Assembly (NCBI GenBank): GCA_945957375.1
Contig: CAMFKX010000008.1
Span: 1-45,301, forward strand
DNA length: 45,301 nt
From: an uncultured Roseiarcus sp.
GTDB lineage: Bacteria; Pseudomonadota; Alphaproteobacteria; Rhizobiales; Beijerinckiaceae
Direction: 5' to 3'
A model generated the notes under the pieces. That model had not been told where the DNA came from, made no database searches, and worked only from the letters and a program-made list of their open reading frames with translations. Shown piece after piece: positions 7,788 to 17,311 of this stretch (positions within the stretch are counted from its first letter, which is position 1; the number at the start of each line of letters is the position of its first letter). The position numbers and the translations under genes were made by a program.

Positions 7788-8405
7788 CTATTGCAGGGAT
7801 TTCGGTCGGAGGGATCGCGCCGGAGCGTCGAGCCCAGCCATGGCGTGGTCTGCGAGGGCTCGCAACCGCCCGGCTTTGGAGTCCAATCGCGCCAGCACGC
7901 GCACGCCAACGACGGCGCCGAGCAGCGCGGCCGCCTTGGCGGGAACGTCCGTGTCGGCCGGCAACAAGCGGGTTGCGACCGCGCGACGGAGCTGGGCCGC
8001 GAAGAAGGCTTCGACTTCGGCGAGCCGCTTAAGCACGACCGCACGCGCGGCCTTGGACATCGGGGCGCCGTCGAGCGCGGTGTTGACCAGGAGACAACCA
8101 CGGCGCTCGGGGTCTGCGAGCGACAGGGCGATCAATTCGTCGATCAGCGCGCGGATCGCCTTCAGCGGGTCGTCGAAAGCGGAAAGGCGCGCGAGGCGTT
8201 CGACGAGCCCCTCGTCGGCGTAGCGGGTCAGAGCGGCCACGAACAGACCGTCCTTGTCCACGAAGCGATGATAGAGCGCGGCGGCGCTGAGGCCCGTGGC
8301 CTCGGTCAGATCGCGTAAGGAGGCGCCGGCGTAACCGCGCCGCCAGAAGACCGCGATGGCGCGTTCGAGAATGACGTCGTCGGAAAGGAGGCGCGTGCGG
8401 GACAT
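7788..8405 (-). CDS. TetR/AcrR-family transcriptional regulator
   Basis: One-component repressor of 205 aa. The N-terminal helix-turn-helix spans about residues 10-55 (ILERAIAVFWRRGYAG, then TEATGLSAAALYHRFVDK). The remainder is an all-helical ligand-binding domain. It is the first gene of a leftward run with the CMD-like protein, peroxiredoxin remnant, dehalogenase and EamA transporter, and probably regulates that run and itself. The ligand is unknown. An AT-rich palindrome lies just upstream. Confidence 0.88.
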   Translation of the reverse strand: MSRTRLLSDDVILERAIAVFWRRGYAGASLRDLTEATGLSAAALYHRFVDKDGLFVAALTRYADEGLVERLARLSAFDDPLKAIRALIDELIALSLADPERRGCLLVNTALDGAPMSKAARAVVLKRLAEVEAFFAAQLRRAVATRLLPADTDVPAKAAALLGAVVGVRVLARLDSKAGRLRALADHAMAGLDAPARSLRPKSLQ

Positions 8406-8420
8406 GGTTGTTGCGTTGAA

Positions 8421-8457
8421 AGACCAGTAGACCTATTTAATAGAACGATCCATAGAA
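8421..8457 (-). promoter_or_regulatory. Candidate tetR promoter/operator
   Basis: An AT-rich island in GC-rich surroundings, 16-52 bp upstream of the tetR start. It contains the perfect inverted repeat CTATT-T-AATAG (8433-8443). Position and symmetry fit an autoregulatory TetR operator. This is inference from location; no consensus for this regulator is known to me. Confidence 0.35.
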
Positions 8458-8536
8458 ATCAACAGCCGCGGATCCGTCGCTTCGCACGGGAACGGCAACG
8501 GCGGAAAAAGGGTGGACGAGGAGGGGGCAGAGATTC

Positions 8537-9157
8537 ATGGCGACTTCGACGCCAAACGACATCGAGCTCGCAGGACGGCTCGCGGCGGGCGACAGGGCGG
8601 CATTCGAGGAACTCTATCGCCGCCACAACCGCGCAATGGTCCGACTCGCTACGGCGATCGTCAGGAGCCGCGACACGGCGGAAGATGTCGCACAGGACAC
8701 ATGGGTCGCGGTCTTGCGAAACATCGGTGGATTCCAGGGGCGGTCATCGCTCGCGGCGTGGATCTTCACGATCCTGAGCAACGCGGCGCGCTCGCGCGCC
8801 GCGCGCGACGGCAGAATGGTCTCGTTCGACAGCGGGGGCGACGACGCCGACGACGGCCTCGCCTCTGCATTCGACGGCCGCGGGCGATGGAGAGACCTGC
8901 CGGCGCTCTGGGACGAGGTCACCCCGGAGCGGGTGGTCGCCGGGCGCAGCCTGCTCGATCATGTCAACCGCGCCATCGAGTCGCTGCCGCCTTCGCAGCA
9001 GGCGGTTCTGCTTCTGCGTGGTCAGAAGGATCTCGAGCCGGCCGACGTTTGCGCGACGCTCGGCATCAGCGACGGCGCCATGCGCGTCCTGCTGCATCGG
9101 GCGAGACTCGCGGTGCGTCGCAAGCTCGACGCCGTCCTGGCCGAATGCCGGCTCTGA
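8537..9157 (+). CDS. ECF-type RNA polymerase sigma factor
   Basis: Sigma-70 family extracytoplasmic-function factor of 206 aa. Region 2 covers about residues 20-85 (AFEELYRRHNRAMVRLA, then AEDVAQDTWVAVLRNIGGF). Region 4 covers about residues 145-195 (LPPSQQAVLLLRGQKDLEPA, then MRVLLHRARLAVRRKL). There is a long linker with an Asp/Gly-rich stretch. It is followed 94 bp later by a small zinc-finger anti-sigma gene, the usual arrangement. It probably drives its own operon and perhaps the envelope genes downstream. The promoter was not identified. Confidence 0.9.
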   Translation: MATSTPNDIELAGRLAAGDRAAFEELYRRHNRAMVRLATAIVRSRDTAEDVAQDTWVAVLRNIGGFQGRSSLAAWIFTILSNAARSRAARDGRMVSFDSGGDDADDGLASAFDGRGRWRDLPALWDEVTPERVVAGRSLLDHVNRAIESLPPSQQAVLLLRGQKDLEPADVCATLGISDGAMRVLLHRARLAVRRKLDAVLAECRL

Positions 9158-9251
9158 GCGCCTGCCCCGAAATTTTTGGCGCAGACGCGTAACAGCGAGA
9201 CCGCGCCGATTGTCATGTCGTCGGAACGTTGGACGAGAAGGATGAAGCGCC

Positions 9252-9506
9252 ATGCTCAGTTGTCGGGGGGTCGCCGAACGGGCTAACGCCATGATCGATG
9301 GAGATCTTGGCGGCTGGGAAGCCGCGACGATGCGGCTGCACTTGCTCCTGTGCCGGGGGTGTGCGCGGTTCCTCCGCCAGATGCGCGCAACGCAGGACAT
9401 GACCGAGGCGGTGGCGAGCGAAGCCGTCACGCAGCCGGAGGCCGCTGACGCCCGGTTCGACGCGCTCCTTTCCGAGCTTCGCAACGGCAAGCCGTCCGCT
9501 GGCTGA
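9252..9506 (+). CDS. Putative zinc-finger anti-sigma factor
   Basis: Small protein of 84 aa with the anti-sigma HxxxCxxC zinc-binding signature (H30, C34, C37 in HLLLCRGCARFL), preceded by a helical stretch in which an earlier conserved residue may complete the site. It lacks a membrane helix, so it would be a soluble redox- or zinc-sensing anti-sigma factor for the ECF sigma just upstream. It contains SCRG at the N-terminus, adding a further cysteine. Length and position are typical of these partner proteins. Confidence 0.75.
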   Translation: MLSCRGVAERANAMIDGDLGGWEAATMRLHLLLCRGCARFLRQMRATQDMTEAVASEAVTQPEAADARFDALLSELRNGKPSAG

Positions 9507-9890
9507 GTCTCGCGCAGGCGCCCGAAACCAGTCTCGACTTTCGTCGCTCGGAGTCTTTCTCATGATGTTGCAATGCAACGCCTGCGGCCCGCTCGGCTGG
9601 CCCCGGCGGCCGTCGCGCACCGACCTTTGCGCGCAGTTGGCTACGCTCGACCGCTATGGACCAACCGGCCTCGGCATGGGCGTGGTTGACGCTCTTCGCT
9701 CTTTCCTGAGCGCGAGATGGCGCGACCGCGCGAGACAGGCCCGGCGTTTTCCCGCAGCCGAGTCGGCCCGTCCCTAGACGCAAACTCTTTCGATGCCGCC
9801 GTCGCCCAACCGCATCCGGGCGTCGCGGACTCGATCTTTGCCGCGGCGCCGCCAGTCGCAACGGTTGGAGCCGCGAGAACAGAGGGGATC
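9507..9890. other. Intergenic region before patatin gene
   Basis: No gene supported. An in-frame upstream extension of the patatin gene (from 9717) exists but is Pro/Arg-rich and unlike patatins. The region may hold the patatin promoter; nothing specific recognised. Confidence 0.35.
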
Positions 9891-10961
9891 ATGAACGCGC
9901 GCTTCGAGCCTGAACGGCTCAGCAATTCCCGGAAGCGGGTCAACCTCGCCCTGCAGGGCGGCGGGGCGCACGGCGCGTTCACCTGGGGCGTCCTGGACAA
10001 GATCCTCGAAGACGGCCGGCTCGACATTGCCGCCATATCCGGAGCGTCCGCGGGCGCCATGAACGCGGTGGCGCTAGCCGACGGATATTTCGCCGGAGGC
10101 CCGGATCGGGCCAGAGAGAAGCTCGAATCGTTCTGGCGCGCCATCAGCGACGCGGCCCGCTTCTCGCCGGTTCGACGCGACGTCCTCGATATCGTCATGG
10201 GGTCGTGGAGCCTTGATCGCTCGTTCGGCCATCAGGCGTTCCTGACGATGACGCGGCTTTTCTCTCCCTATCAGTTCAATCCGCTCGACATGAACCCGCT
10301 GCGCGACGTGCTCGAGGCGTCGATCGACTTCGAGTGTGTCCGCCAGTGCGAAGGCATCCGGCTGTTCGTCTCCGCGACCAACGTGGAGACGGGGCGAGTA
10401 AAGGTGTTTGACGGCAGGAGCCTGACCGCCGACATGGTGATGGCTTCGGCCTGCCTCCCGCTGCTCTTCAGGGCGGTGACGATAGACGGCGCGCCCTACT
10501 GGGACGGCGGCTACATGGGCAATCCCGCGCTGTTTCCCTTCCATACCGAAAGCGACGCCGCAGACATTCTCGTCGTCCAGATTAATCCGGTGGAGCGTCG
10601 CGGCGTTCCGATGAGCGTGGCGGAAATCCAGAACCGGCTCAACGAAATCAGCTTCAACGCGAGCCTCCTCAAAGAGCTCAGGGCGATCGATTTCGTCGCC
10701 CGGCTGATCGACGAGGGCAAGCTCGAAGAGGCGCGATACCGCCGCGAGCGCGTCCACATCATCGAGAACCAGGCAGCGCTCGCGCCACTCGGCGCGTCGT
10801 CAAAACTCAACGCGGAATGGTCGTTTCTCACCCATTTGCGCGACGTCGGACGGCAGACCGCGGCTGAATGGCTGGACCGGCATTTCGATGAGGTCGGAGT
10901 GCGCGGGACCGTCGATCTTCGCGCGATGTTCCAGGGAATAGGCCCTCAACACCAGGGGTAA
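9891..10961 (+). CDS. Patatin-like phospholipase/lipid acyl hydrolase
   Basis: Serine acyl hydrolase of 356 aa. It has the oxyanion-hole motif GGGAHGAF (23-30), the nucleophile elbow GASAG with Ser53, and the catalytic Asp205 in DGG, i.e. the complete Ser-Asp dyad. No signal peptide is visible, so it is probably cytosolic or membrane-peripheral. ATG 9891 (MNARFEPE) is chosen because AGAGGGG precedes it and family homology starts soon after. It is followed 39 bp later by a YiiX-like hydrolase. Family members release fatty acids from phospholipids or storage lipids; the substrate here is unknown. Confidence 0.88.
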   Translation: MNARFEPERLSNSRKRVNLALQGGGAHGAFTWGVLDKILEDGRLDIAAISGASAGAMNAVALADGYFAGGPDRAREKLESFWRAISDAARFSPVRRDVLDIVMGSWSLDRSFGHQAFLTMTRLFSPYQFNPLDMNPLRDVLEASIDFECVRQCEGIRLFVSATNVETGRVKVFDGRSLTADMVMASACLPLLFRAVTIDGAPYWDGGYMGNPALFPFHTESDAADILVVQINPVERRGVPMSVAEIQNRLNEISFNASLLKELRAIDFVARLIDEGKLEEARYRRERVHIIENQAALAPLGASSKLNAEWSFLTHLRDVGRQTAAEWLDRHFDEVGVRGTVDLRAMFQGIGPQHQG

Positions 10962-11000
10962 GACAACTGGCGGCGGCACGGGATCGGGCGCCTTTAGGGG

Positions 11001-11822
11001 ATGGCGATGTCATCTAATCTTGCTTCCCGGGTCGGCGGCGCGCTGGCGCGCTGGCTCGCGCGCCCGAGGCCATTGCGCAGTTCCAGCCCGCCGACGGCGA
11101 CGCCGGACATGCGCGCTTCGCTACGACCGGCCGACGTGCTGCTGGTGGAGGGGGATAGCCGCATCAGCTCAGCGATCAAATATCTGACCCAGTCCACCTG
11201 GTCTCACGCGGCGCTCTTCGTCGGCTTCGACGCCGGGCTCGCCAACCCCGATCATTGTTTCGTCGAAGCCGACCTCGTCGAAGGGGTGCGTAGCGTAGGG
11301 CTCGACGTTTTTGCCGGCTTGCATACCCGCATCTGCCGGCCAGTCGGCCTTACCGAGTCCGAAACGCGCGCCGTGACCGGATATGCGATTGCCCGTCTCG
11401 GCCATCGCTACGATCTCAAGAACGTCATCGATCTCGTGCGTTACCTCCTGCCGACGCCGCCAGTCCCGACCGGATGGCGGCGCCGCATGATCGCGCTCGG
11501 CAGCGGCGACCCGACCCGAGCGATCTGCTCGACCCTCATCGCCGAGGCGTTCCAGTCGATCCGCTATCCGGTCTTGCCGGAGATCGAGGCGACGGTCGCC
11601 GATTCGGCCGCCTGCCGCGAATGCGCGGCTGAGATCTGGCACATCCGGCACCATTCGCTTTTCGCGCCGCGAGACTTCGACGCGTCGCCCTTCTTCGAGA
11701 TCGTCAAGCCGACGCTCGCGGGCGGATTCGACTTCCACGGCATCCATTGGGCCGACGGCAAGCTCCCGGCGTCCCGAGCAGAAACGGAACGGCACGCGAC
11801 CGCCGCAGCGGGCGCGGCATGA
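11001..11822 (+). CDS. YiiX/YebB-like NlpC/P60 cysteine hydrolase
   Basis: Protein of 273 aa with the permuted papain-like (YiiX) organisation: an N-terminal LRPADVLLVEG strand, a His-containing motif SHAALFVG, then the Cys-bearing helix ICSTLIAEAF. In this family the Cys and His form the active site and the substrates are thought to be amide or ester bonds in the envelope, but few are characterised. It overlaps the next gene by 4 bp (ATGA), so it is translationally coupled to the glucosidase. No clear signal peptide. Confidence 0.75.
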   Translation: MAMSSNLASRVGGALARWLARPRPLRSSSPPTATPDMRASLRPADVLLVEGDSRISSAIKYLTQSTWSHAALFVGFDAGLANPDHCFVEADLVEGVRSVGLDVFAGLHTRICRPVGLTESETRAVTGYAIARLGHRYDLKNVIDLVRYLLPTPPVPTGWRRRMIALGSGDPTRAICSTLIAEAFQSIRYPVLPEIEATVADSAACRECAAEIWHIRHHSLFAPRDFDASPFFEIVKPTLAGGFDFHGIHWADGKLPASRAETERHATAAAGAA

Positions 11823-14515
11823 ACGAGACGACAAGACTGAGCGACGAAGCGAACGCGTCGCCGGTCGGCCCTTCGCCAGCCGCCTCTCCGGAGCACGCCC
11901 GGCTGGCGGAGGACGCCGGAAAGGAGCGTGGCTGGCGCCGCTGGGGTCCCTATCTCAGCGAGCGTCAATGGGGAACCGTACGTGAAGACTACAGCGCCGA
12001 CGGCGACGCCTGGAGATACTTTCCTCACGACATGGCGAGGAGCCGGGCCTACCGCTGGGGCGAGGACGGCATCGCCGGCGTGTCGGACTGCGACCAGCGC
12101 CTCTGCCTCGCGCTCGCATTGTGGAACGGCCGCGATCCGTTCCTGAAGGAGCGGCTGTTCGGCCTCGCCAACGCCGAGGGCAACCACGGCGAGGACGTCA
12201 AGGAGCTCTACTGGTACCTCGACTCGACACCGACCCATTCCTACATGCGGATGCTCTACAAGTATCCGCAGACCGAATTCCCCTACGCGCTGCTCGTCGA
12301 GGAGAACCGGCGGCGAGGTCTGTCCGATACGGAGTTCGAGATCGTCGATACCGGCGTGTTCGAAGGCGGGCGCTATTTCGACGTCGTCGTCGAATACGCC
12401 AAGGCCGGCAAAGCCGACCTTCTCATGCGCGTGACGGCGCGCAATCGCGCGCCGGAGGACGCCGACCTGCATCTCCTCCCGCAACTCTGGTTCCGCAACG
12501 TCTGGTCCTGGGCGCCAAATTCCGAACGCCCGGGTCTCTCGGTCGCGGGCGACGGGTCGATCGCGGTGCGCCATGCAAAGCTCCCGCCGCATCGGCTCTA
12601 TTGCGACGGTTCGCCGGGGCTTCTCTTTTGCGACAACGACACGAACGCTGCCCGCCTCTATGGAGCGAAACTCAAAGGTTATTCCAAGGACGCGTTCCAC
12701 GATTACGTGGTCGACGGTCGCGAGGACGCGGTCAATCCGGCGCGAACCGGCACGAAGGCCGCCGCCCACTATCGTGCGCGCGTTCCGGCGAGCGGCGCGA
12801 TGACCCTGCGGTTGCGACTCGCGGCGGACGCGCATCCCGCACCGTTCGACGATTTCGAGGCGGTCGTCGCGGCGAGGCGCCAGGAGGCGGACGCGTTCTA
12901 CGCGATCGTGCAGGCTGGCGTCGACGACCCAGACGCACGCCTCGTCCAGCGCCAGGCCTACGCGGGGCTCCTGTGGAGCAAGCAGTTCTATCATTTCGAC
13001 GTGAGCAATTGGCTGGACGGCGATCCAGGCCAGCCGCCTCCGCCGCCCGAACGACGTCACGGCCGCAACCGGGAATGGCGCCACCTCAACAACGCCGACG
13101 TCATTTCGATGCCCGACAAATGGGAATACCCTTGGTACGCGGCTTGGGATCTGGGTTTCCATTGCGTGGCGCTCGCCCATGTCGATCCGGACTTCGCCAA
13201 GCGACAGCTGCTCCTGCTCGGACGGGTCTGGTACATGCACCCGAACGGGCAGATCCCCGCCTACGAATGGAATTTCAGCGACGTCAACCCGCCGATTCAC
13301 GCCTGGGCGACGTGGCGTGTGTACGACCTCGACCGTAAGGCCAACGGGGGTCACGGAGACCTGGCCTTTCTCGAGCGCGTCTTCCACAAGCTGATGCTGA
13401 ACTTCACCTGGTGGGTGAACCGCAAGGACGCCGACGGGCGCAACATCTTCCAGGGCGGATTCCTCGGGCTCGACAACATCGGCGCGTTCGACCGCTCGAA
13501 ACCCGCGCCGGCCGGCGCGCAGATCAGTCAGTCGGATGCGACCGCCTGGATGGCGATGTATTGCCTCGACCTCATGCGCATCGCGCTCGAGCTTTCCCTG
13601 CACAATCCCGTCTATCAGGACGTCGCAACGAAGTTCTTCGAGCACTTCCTGCATATCGCAGAAGCGATGACCAACATGGGCGAAGCCGGCGCAGGGCTGT
13701 GGGACGCGGAAGACCAGTTCTTCTATGACATGCTGAGTCCGCCCGAGGGCCCGCCAACGCCGTTGAAGGTCCGCTCGATGGTTGGCCTCATCCCGCTCTT
13801 CGCCGTCGAACTCCTGGAGCCGGCGCTGCTCGACAAGGTCCCCGATTTCGCCCTTCGGCTCGGTTGGCTCTCGAAGTATCTCCCCAAACTGGCGACGCTC
13901 GTCTGTCACTGGGATACGCCGGGCGTCGGCCGGCGGCGCCTGCTCGCGCTGCTGCGTCCCGACCGGCTGAAGGCCGTGCTGCGACGCATGCTCGATGAAA
14001 CGGAATTCCTGTCTGACTTCGGCGTGCGCGCGCTCTCGCGCATTCACTGCTCTCATCCCTATACAATCCACCAGGACGGACGCGACTTCACAGTGCGCTA
14101 TGCGCCAGCGGAATCGGACAACCGGTTGTTCGGCGGCAACTCGAACTGGCGCGGTCCGGTCTGGATGCCGGTCAATTTCCTCATCATCGACGCGTTGAAG
14201 CGGTTGCACGACTATTACGGCGAGAGCCTCAGGGTCGAGTGTCCCACAGGATCGGGGAGCTTTCTGACGCTCGACGGCGTCGCCCGGGAGCTGCAGCAAC
14301 GGCTCGCCCGCATCTTTCTCAAAGGCCGAGACGGGCGGCGACCCCTGTTCGGCGCAGAAGGCCTGCTCGGCGATCCGCGTTTCGCCGACGACCCGCTGTT
14401 CTACGAATATTTCGATGGCGACACGGGCCGCGGCGCCGGCGCCTCCCATCAGACCGGCTGGACAGCGCTGATCGCGGTCCTCATGTCCTCTCTTCCCGCG
14501 GAGCGCGTTCGATGA
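11819..14515 (+). CDS. Glycoside hydrolase, GH63/mannosylglycerate-hydrolase-like (glucosidase)
   Basis: Large enzyme of 898 aa in the (alpha/alpha)6-barrel GH63/MGH1-like group. Recognisable parts are the N-terminal beta domain ([31 protein letters not shown]) and the barrel with [16 protein letters not shown] (catalytic Asp candidate), [20 protein letters not shown] and the C-terminal [18 protein letters not shown] block containing the conserved aromatic/Asn region. It lacks a signal peptide. Family members cleave alpha-glucosides or glucosylglycerate-type compatible solutes. The start at 11819 overlaps the hydrolase stop, and its stop overlaps the next start. Confidence 0.85.
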   Translation: MNETTRLSDEANASPVGPSPAASPEHARLAEDAGKERGWRRWGPYLSERQWGTVREDYSADGDAWRYFPHDMARSRAYRWGEDGIAGVSDCDQRLCLALALWNGRDPFLKERLFGLANAEGNHGEDVKELYWYLDSTPTHSYMRMLYKYPQTEFPYALLVEENRRRGLSDTEFEIVDTGVFEGGRYFDVVVEYAKAGKADLLMRVTARNRAPEDADLHLLPQLWFRNVWSWAPNSERPGLSVAGDGSIAVRHAKLPPHRLYCDGSPGLLFCDNDTNAARLYGAKLKGYSKDAFHDYVVDGREDAVNPARTGTKAAAHYRARVPASGAMTLRLRLAADAHPAPFDDFEAVVAARRQEADAFYAIVQAGVDDPDARLVQRQAYAGLLWSKQFYHFDVSNWLDGDPGQPPPPPERRHGRNREWRHLNNADVISMPDKWEYPWYAAWDLGFHCVALAHVDPDFAKRQLLLLGRVWYMHPNGQIPAYEWNFSDVNPPIHAWATWRVYDLDRKANGGHGDLAFLERVFHKLMLNFTWWVNRKDADGRNIFQGGFLGLDNIGAFDRSKPAPAGAQISQSDATAWMAMYCLDLMRIALELSLHNPVYQDVATKFFEHFLHIAEAMTNMGEAGAGLWDAEDQFFYDMLSPPEGPPTPLKVRSMVGLIPLFAVELLEPALLDKVPDFALRLGWLSKYLPKLATLVCHWDTPGVGRRRLLALLRPDRLKAVLRRMLDETEFLSDFGVRALSRIHCSHPYTIHQDGRDFTVRYAPAESDNRLFGGNSNWRGPVWMPVNFLIIDALKRLHDYYGESLRVECPTGSGSFLTLDGVARELQQRLARIFLKGRDGRRPLFGAEGLLGDPRFADDPLFYEYFDGDTGRGAGASHQTGWTALIAVLMSSLPAERVR

Positions 14516-15159
14516 TGGAGATCCTGAAAGGGCCGCATCTCGTCTATTTCGCCGACCCCATGTGCTCCTGGTGCTGGGGTTTTTCTCCAGTCGTCGCGGC
14601 GATCGGGCGGGAGTTCGGCGAAGACCTGCCGATTCATCCCGTTATGGGCGGCCTGCGCCCGTATACGAAAGCGCCCGCGAGCGACTCAGATATACGGACG
14701 ATCCGATCGCACTGGGAGCATGTGCGCGAGCGGACATTGCAGCCCTTCGATCACGCCTTCTTCGAGCGGAAGGGTTTTGTCTACGACACCGAGCCCGGCG
14801 CCCGGGCCGTCGTCGTCATGCGGCGCGCCGGAGCGGCCGCGGCTCTTGAAGGCTTGCGGCGCATCCAGGCAGCGTTCTATGCGCAGAACCGCGACGTGAC
14901 CGACCTGGAGGAACTCGTCGCCATCGCCGCCGCGACCGGCTTCGACCCGGGAGCCTCCCGCGCCGAGTTCGCGGGAGAGGACGCGTTGCGCGAGACCCGC
15001 CAAGATTTCGCGCTCGCGCGTAGGGTGGGAATCACCGGCTTCCCGACGATGCTCGCCGGGATCGAAAAGCAATATGCGATCGTGACGGTCGGCTACAGGG
15101 AGCCGGCCGAGGGTTTCCCGGCATTGCGGAAATGGCGAGCCTCCGTGAACCGTCGGTGA
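14512..15159 (+). CDS. DsbA/FrnE-like thioredoxin-fold protein
   Basis: Cytosolic DsbA-family oxidoreductase of 215 aa with CSWC (C18, C21) in YFADPMCSWCWGF and the cis-Pro loop GITGFPTM. The helical insertion between them is typical of the FrnE/2-hydroxychromene isomerase-like subgroup. No signal peptide, so not a periplasmic Dsb. ATG 14512 overlaps the TGA of the glucosidase gene (a second ATG follows immediately at 14515). It ends the rightward run that starts with the ECF sigma factor. Confidence 0.87.
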   Translation: MMEILKGPHLVYFADPMCSWCWGFSPVVAAIGREFGEDLPIHPVMGGLRPYTKAPASDSDIRTIRSHWEHVRERTLQPFDHAFFERKGFVYDTEPGARAVVVMRRAGAAAALEGLRRIQAAFYAQNRDVTDLEELVAIAAATGFDPGASRAEFAGEDALRETRQDFALARRVGITGFPTMLAGIEKQYAIVTVGYREPAEGFPALRKWRASVNRR

Positions 15160-15224
15160 ACCCGGCGGGACGCGGGCGCCGATCGATCGGATTAGCTCCA
15201 CCCGCCTTCACAGGCGCTCGGGCG

Positions 15225-16661
15225 TCAAGCGTCATCTCCATCGTCCCACGGCGCGAGCGCGACGAGATCCATCGGCTTCGCGAGTCCTTGAACCCTCTGC
15301 CCCGGCCGACGACTCACGAGCCCCCGGGGCCGATAGCCTTGCGCGAGCGCGACATCGAAAGCCTGCCTTGTCGTCAGCGCAAGGCCATACTCGCGCTTCG
15401 TATGCTTTTCGAGCTTGACGGCGATGTTCACCACCTCGCCGATAACCGTATACTCGAGCCGGGAATCATGACCGATGATGCCGAACACCACCTCGCCGAC
15501 GCAGCCGGCCACGCCGATCGCCGGAGCGACGAGATGGCGCTTCGTCCGCTCTGATCGCCATCGATTTGCCGTCGCAGTTAGATCCTCGATCGCCCGCAAA
15601 AGGTCGGCTGCGTAAGTCGTGCTCGGCGCAACGGCGCCGAAGCTCGCCAGGATCCCGTCGCCGAGATATTTGTCGATGCGCCCGCCGCGCCGCTGGACGA
15701 CGGGAACGAGCGCGGATTGGTATTCCCCGAGCAGCTCAATGAGGTCGGCCGCCGACATGTCTTGTGACAGCCTCGTAAATCCGCGCAGATCGATCGACAG
15801 GACCGCCGCCGTTCGCCGCAGGCCTTGGCCCGAAGCGAGCTCGACGTCGGAGCTGCGAAGCTGTTCTGCAACCTCCGGCGGGAAGAACCTGGCGAAATCC
15901 GCCGCCGCGATCTCTTCCGCCACAGAGTTCGCAAGCAGATTCCGGGCTCGGCGGAGCGAAAGAGCCAGGATGGCGGTGACAATCAGGATCGAGAGGATCT
16001 TGTCGACTTCAGCGCCTCTCAGGATCTTGTAGGACGTTGCGTACTCGACGTAATTGTGAGTGAATCCCAGCGCGCCTTCGCCGGATTGGACCGCAGCGTA
16101 AAGGAACAGGGCGAGCCACCCGGCGGCCGAGCAGCCGCCGGCGATCACGACATAGCGCGGATCGAAGCGGAGCGTCCTCAGCGCGATCAGGATGAAGACG
16201 TACATCAGCGTCGGCGCCTTGAGATAAAGCGCGGCCGGCGCGCGGTACTGCAAGTGAAAGCTCCAGATCGTGATCATGAGCACGGCGACGTCGATGACAA
16301 TTGAAAGCGTCACCAGGCCGTCGCAGAGACGGCGGCGATAGGCGAGGACGATGCGCCCGGCCGTGAACACCCCGTAGACCGCGAGCGTCCAGGGCACGGG
16401 CTCGAAACGCGTGCCGGGCGGAAACGCTTTGGGCGAGATTGCATAGACGAAGGCGAAGAAAACGATGGCCGCCGCCTGAATCCAGCCGACGATGATTTCG
16501 CTCGTCGCCTGCTCGCGAAGAAAGCGAAGGCGCGCCCTCTCCGGCAAGGCGGCGCTCGACGCGGCGCCGAAGATCCGCTTCGTGAATCGTGCAGCACCAT
16601 GCGTGACGAGGCCTGGTCCGATGGCGAGGGCGGTCCCCCAGTCTCGCGCGCCGGCTCGCAT
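15225..16661 (-). CDS. Membrane-bound class III adenylate/guanylate cyclase
   Basis: Protein of 478 aa with six or so membrane helices between about residues 55 and 235 followed by a cytosolic class III cyclase domain (about 285-470). The catalytic domain shows metal-binding Asp291 in LSIDLRGFTRLSQDM and Asp335 in KYLGDGILASFG, and the later GEVVFGIIGHDSRLEYTVIGEVVNIA block typical of bacterial adenylate cyclases. It would make cAMP in response to an unknown membrane signal. It points toward the DsbA-like gene (convergent). Confidence 0.9.
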   Translation of the reverse strand: MRAGARDWGTALAIGPGLVTHGAARFTKRIFGAASSAALPERARLRFLREQATSEIIVGWIQAAAIVFFAFVYAISPKAFPPGTRFEPVPWTLAVYGVFTAGRIVLAYRRRLCDGLVTLSIVIDVAVLMITIWSFHLQYRAPAALYLKAPTLMYVFILIALRTLRFDPRYVVIAGGCSAAGWLALFLYAAVQSGEGALGFTHNYVEYATSYKILRGAEVDKILSILIVTAILALSLRRARNLLANSVAEEIAAADFARFFPPEVAEQLRSSDVELASGQGLRRTAAVLSIDLRGFTRLSQDMSAADLIELLGEYQSALVPVVQRRGGRIDKYLGDGILASFGAVAPSTTYAADLLRAIEDLTATANRWRSERTKRHLVAPAIGVAGCVGEVVFGIIGHDSRLEYTVIGEVVNIAVKLEKHTKREYGLALTTRQAFDVALAQGYRPRGLVSRRPGQRVQGLAKPMDLVALAPWDDGDDA

Positions 16662-16669
16662 TTTTCGTA

Positions 16670-17010
16670 TCAGCGTGGCTGCGCGAACGTCGAATGGAGG
16701 CGCGCTCGACTTTCCGGCTTCCGGGTCGGGAAGGACCTCAGCACAGCCAAATTGACAGGGCCGTTGAACTTCGAGGTTGGCTTCGGGAAGGCGCCAAGGC
16801 CGCTGAACTTGACGATCACCTCCTCGCTGCAGCGCGCTTCGAGCCGCGTCTGCAGCTCTTCGTCGAGCGGGTTCAGCGTCATCGTTTCCGCCAATTCGAG
16901 CGCGCGGAACTCATCGGGACTGGGGAGAAGGCTTTCACGTCGCTCTGTTTGCCTGGGCGCGCCATCGTTTCCGTGGAACTGAAATCGCATGAAACGAACG
17001 AACAGCAACC
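16670..17010 (-). pseudogene. ynjA-like (AhpD/CMD family) remnant, frameshifted
   Basis: The frame ending at 16670 carries RRESLLPSPDEFRALELAE and the following TMTLNPLDEEL..KFSGLGAF..SKFN. This aligns along its length with the intact YnjA-type protein at 25144-25740 (WRESPLFDDEERMALEWAEA.. MTLNTVDDDL..ELTGLVAF..SSKFN). The segment corresponding to the CxxC region (CSFVSCDFSST) lies upstream in a different frame, so at least one frameshift separates the halves and the original start is gone. It is fused in frame to the doxX remnant upstream, giving a meaningless 213-codon frame. Confidence 0.65.
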
Positions 17011-17173
17011 GCAAGAAAGGCTTCCGCTCCGTCTCGACACGGCGCGCCGCCTCTCCTGACTGAAATGCGCCCGCTTCAGGATGCGCGCGAAGCGATTTGT
17101 CATCAGCGACACGCAGGCGGACGCCGACGTTCCTGAAGGACACGCCGAGGCGCCCCTTGCATGTGCCCCTGTG

Positions 17174-17311
17174 TGCCAGCCGCGAAAGGACGGACGGCGC
17201 CGCGAGCCCGACCCGCATCATGCCCGGCGCGACGAGGCGGGCCGCCACTCCGGGCCCGTCGCGCAGGGCGCGATCGCCGCAGGCGATCATGGCTCGCAAA
17301 GAGGGCGTCAT
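17174..17311 (-). pseudogene. doxX (bufD-like) remnant, N-terminal 46 codons
   Basis: Starts [19 protein letters not shown] and continues ARLVAPGMMRVGLAAPSVLS. It matches the first 45 residues of the intact DoxX protein at 35517-36041 (MTSSLRTLIAGGVGALWDG, GRLVAPPVMRLGLAVPFFLS). Homology stops near SRLAHRG and the membrane domain is missing. The ATG overlaps the bufC stop (ATGA), exactly as intact doxX does with the bufC remnant in the other locus. Locus 1 has therefore lost its DoxX partner. Confidence 0.75.

Noticed and set aside
11564-14449. 961-codon open frame antisense to the glucosidase and hydrolase genes
   Set aside because: A GC-rich shadow frame: Arg/Val/Glu-rich sequence without motifs, opposite genes with clear family signatures.
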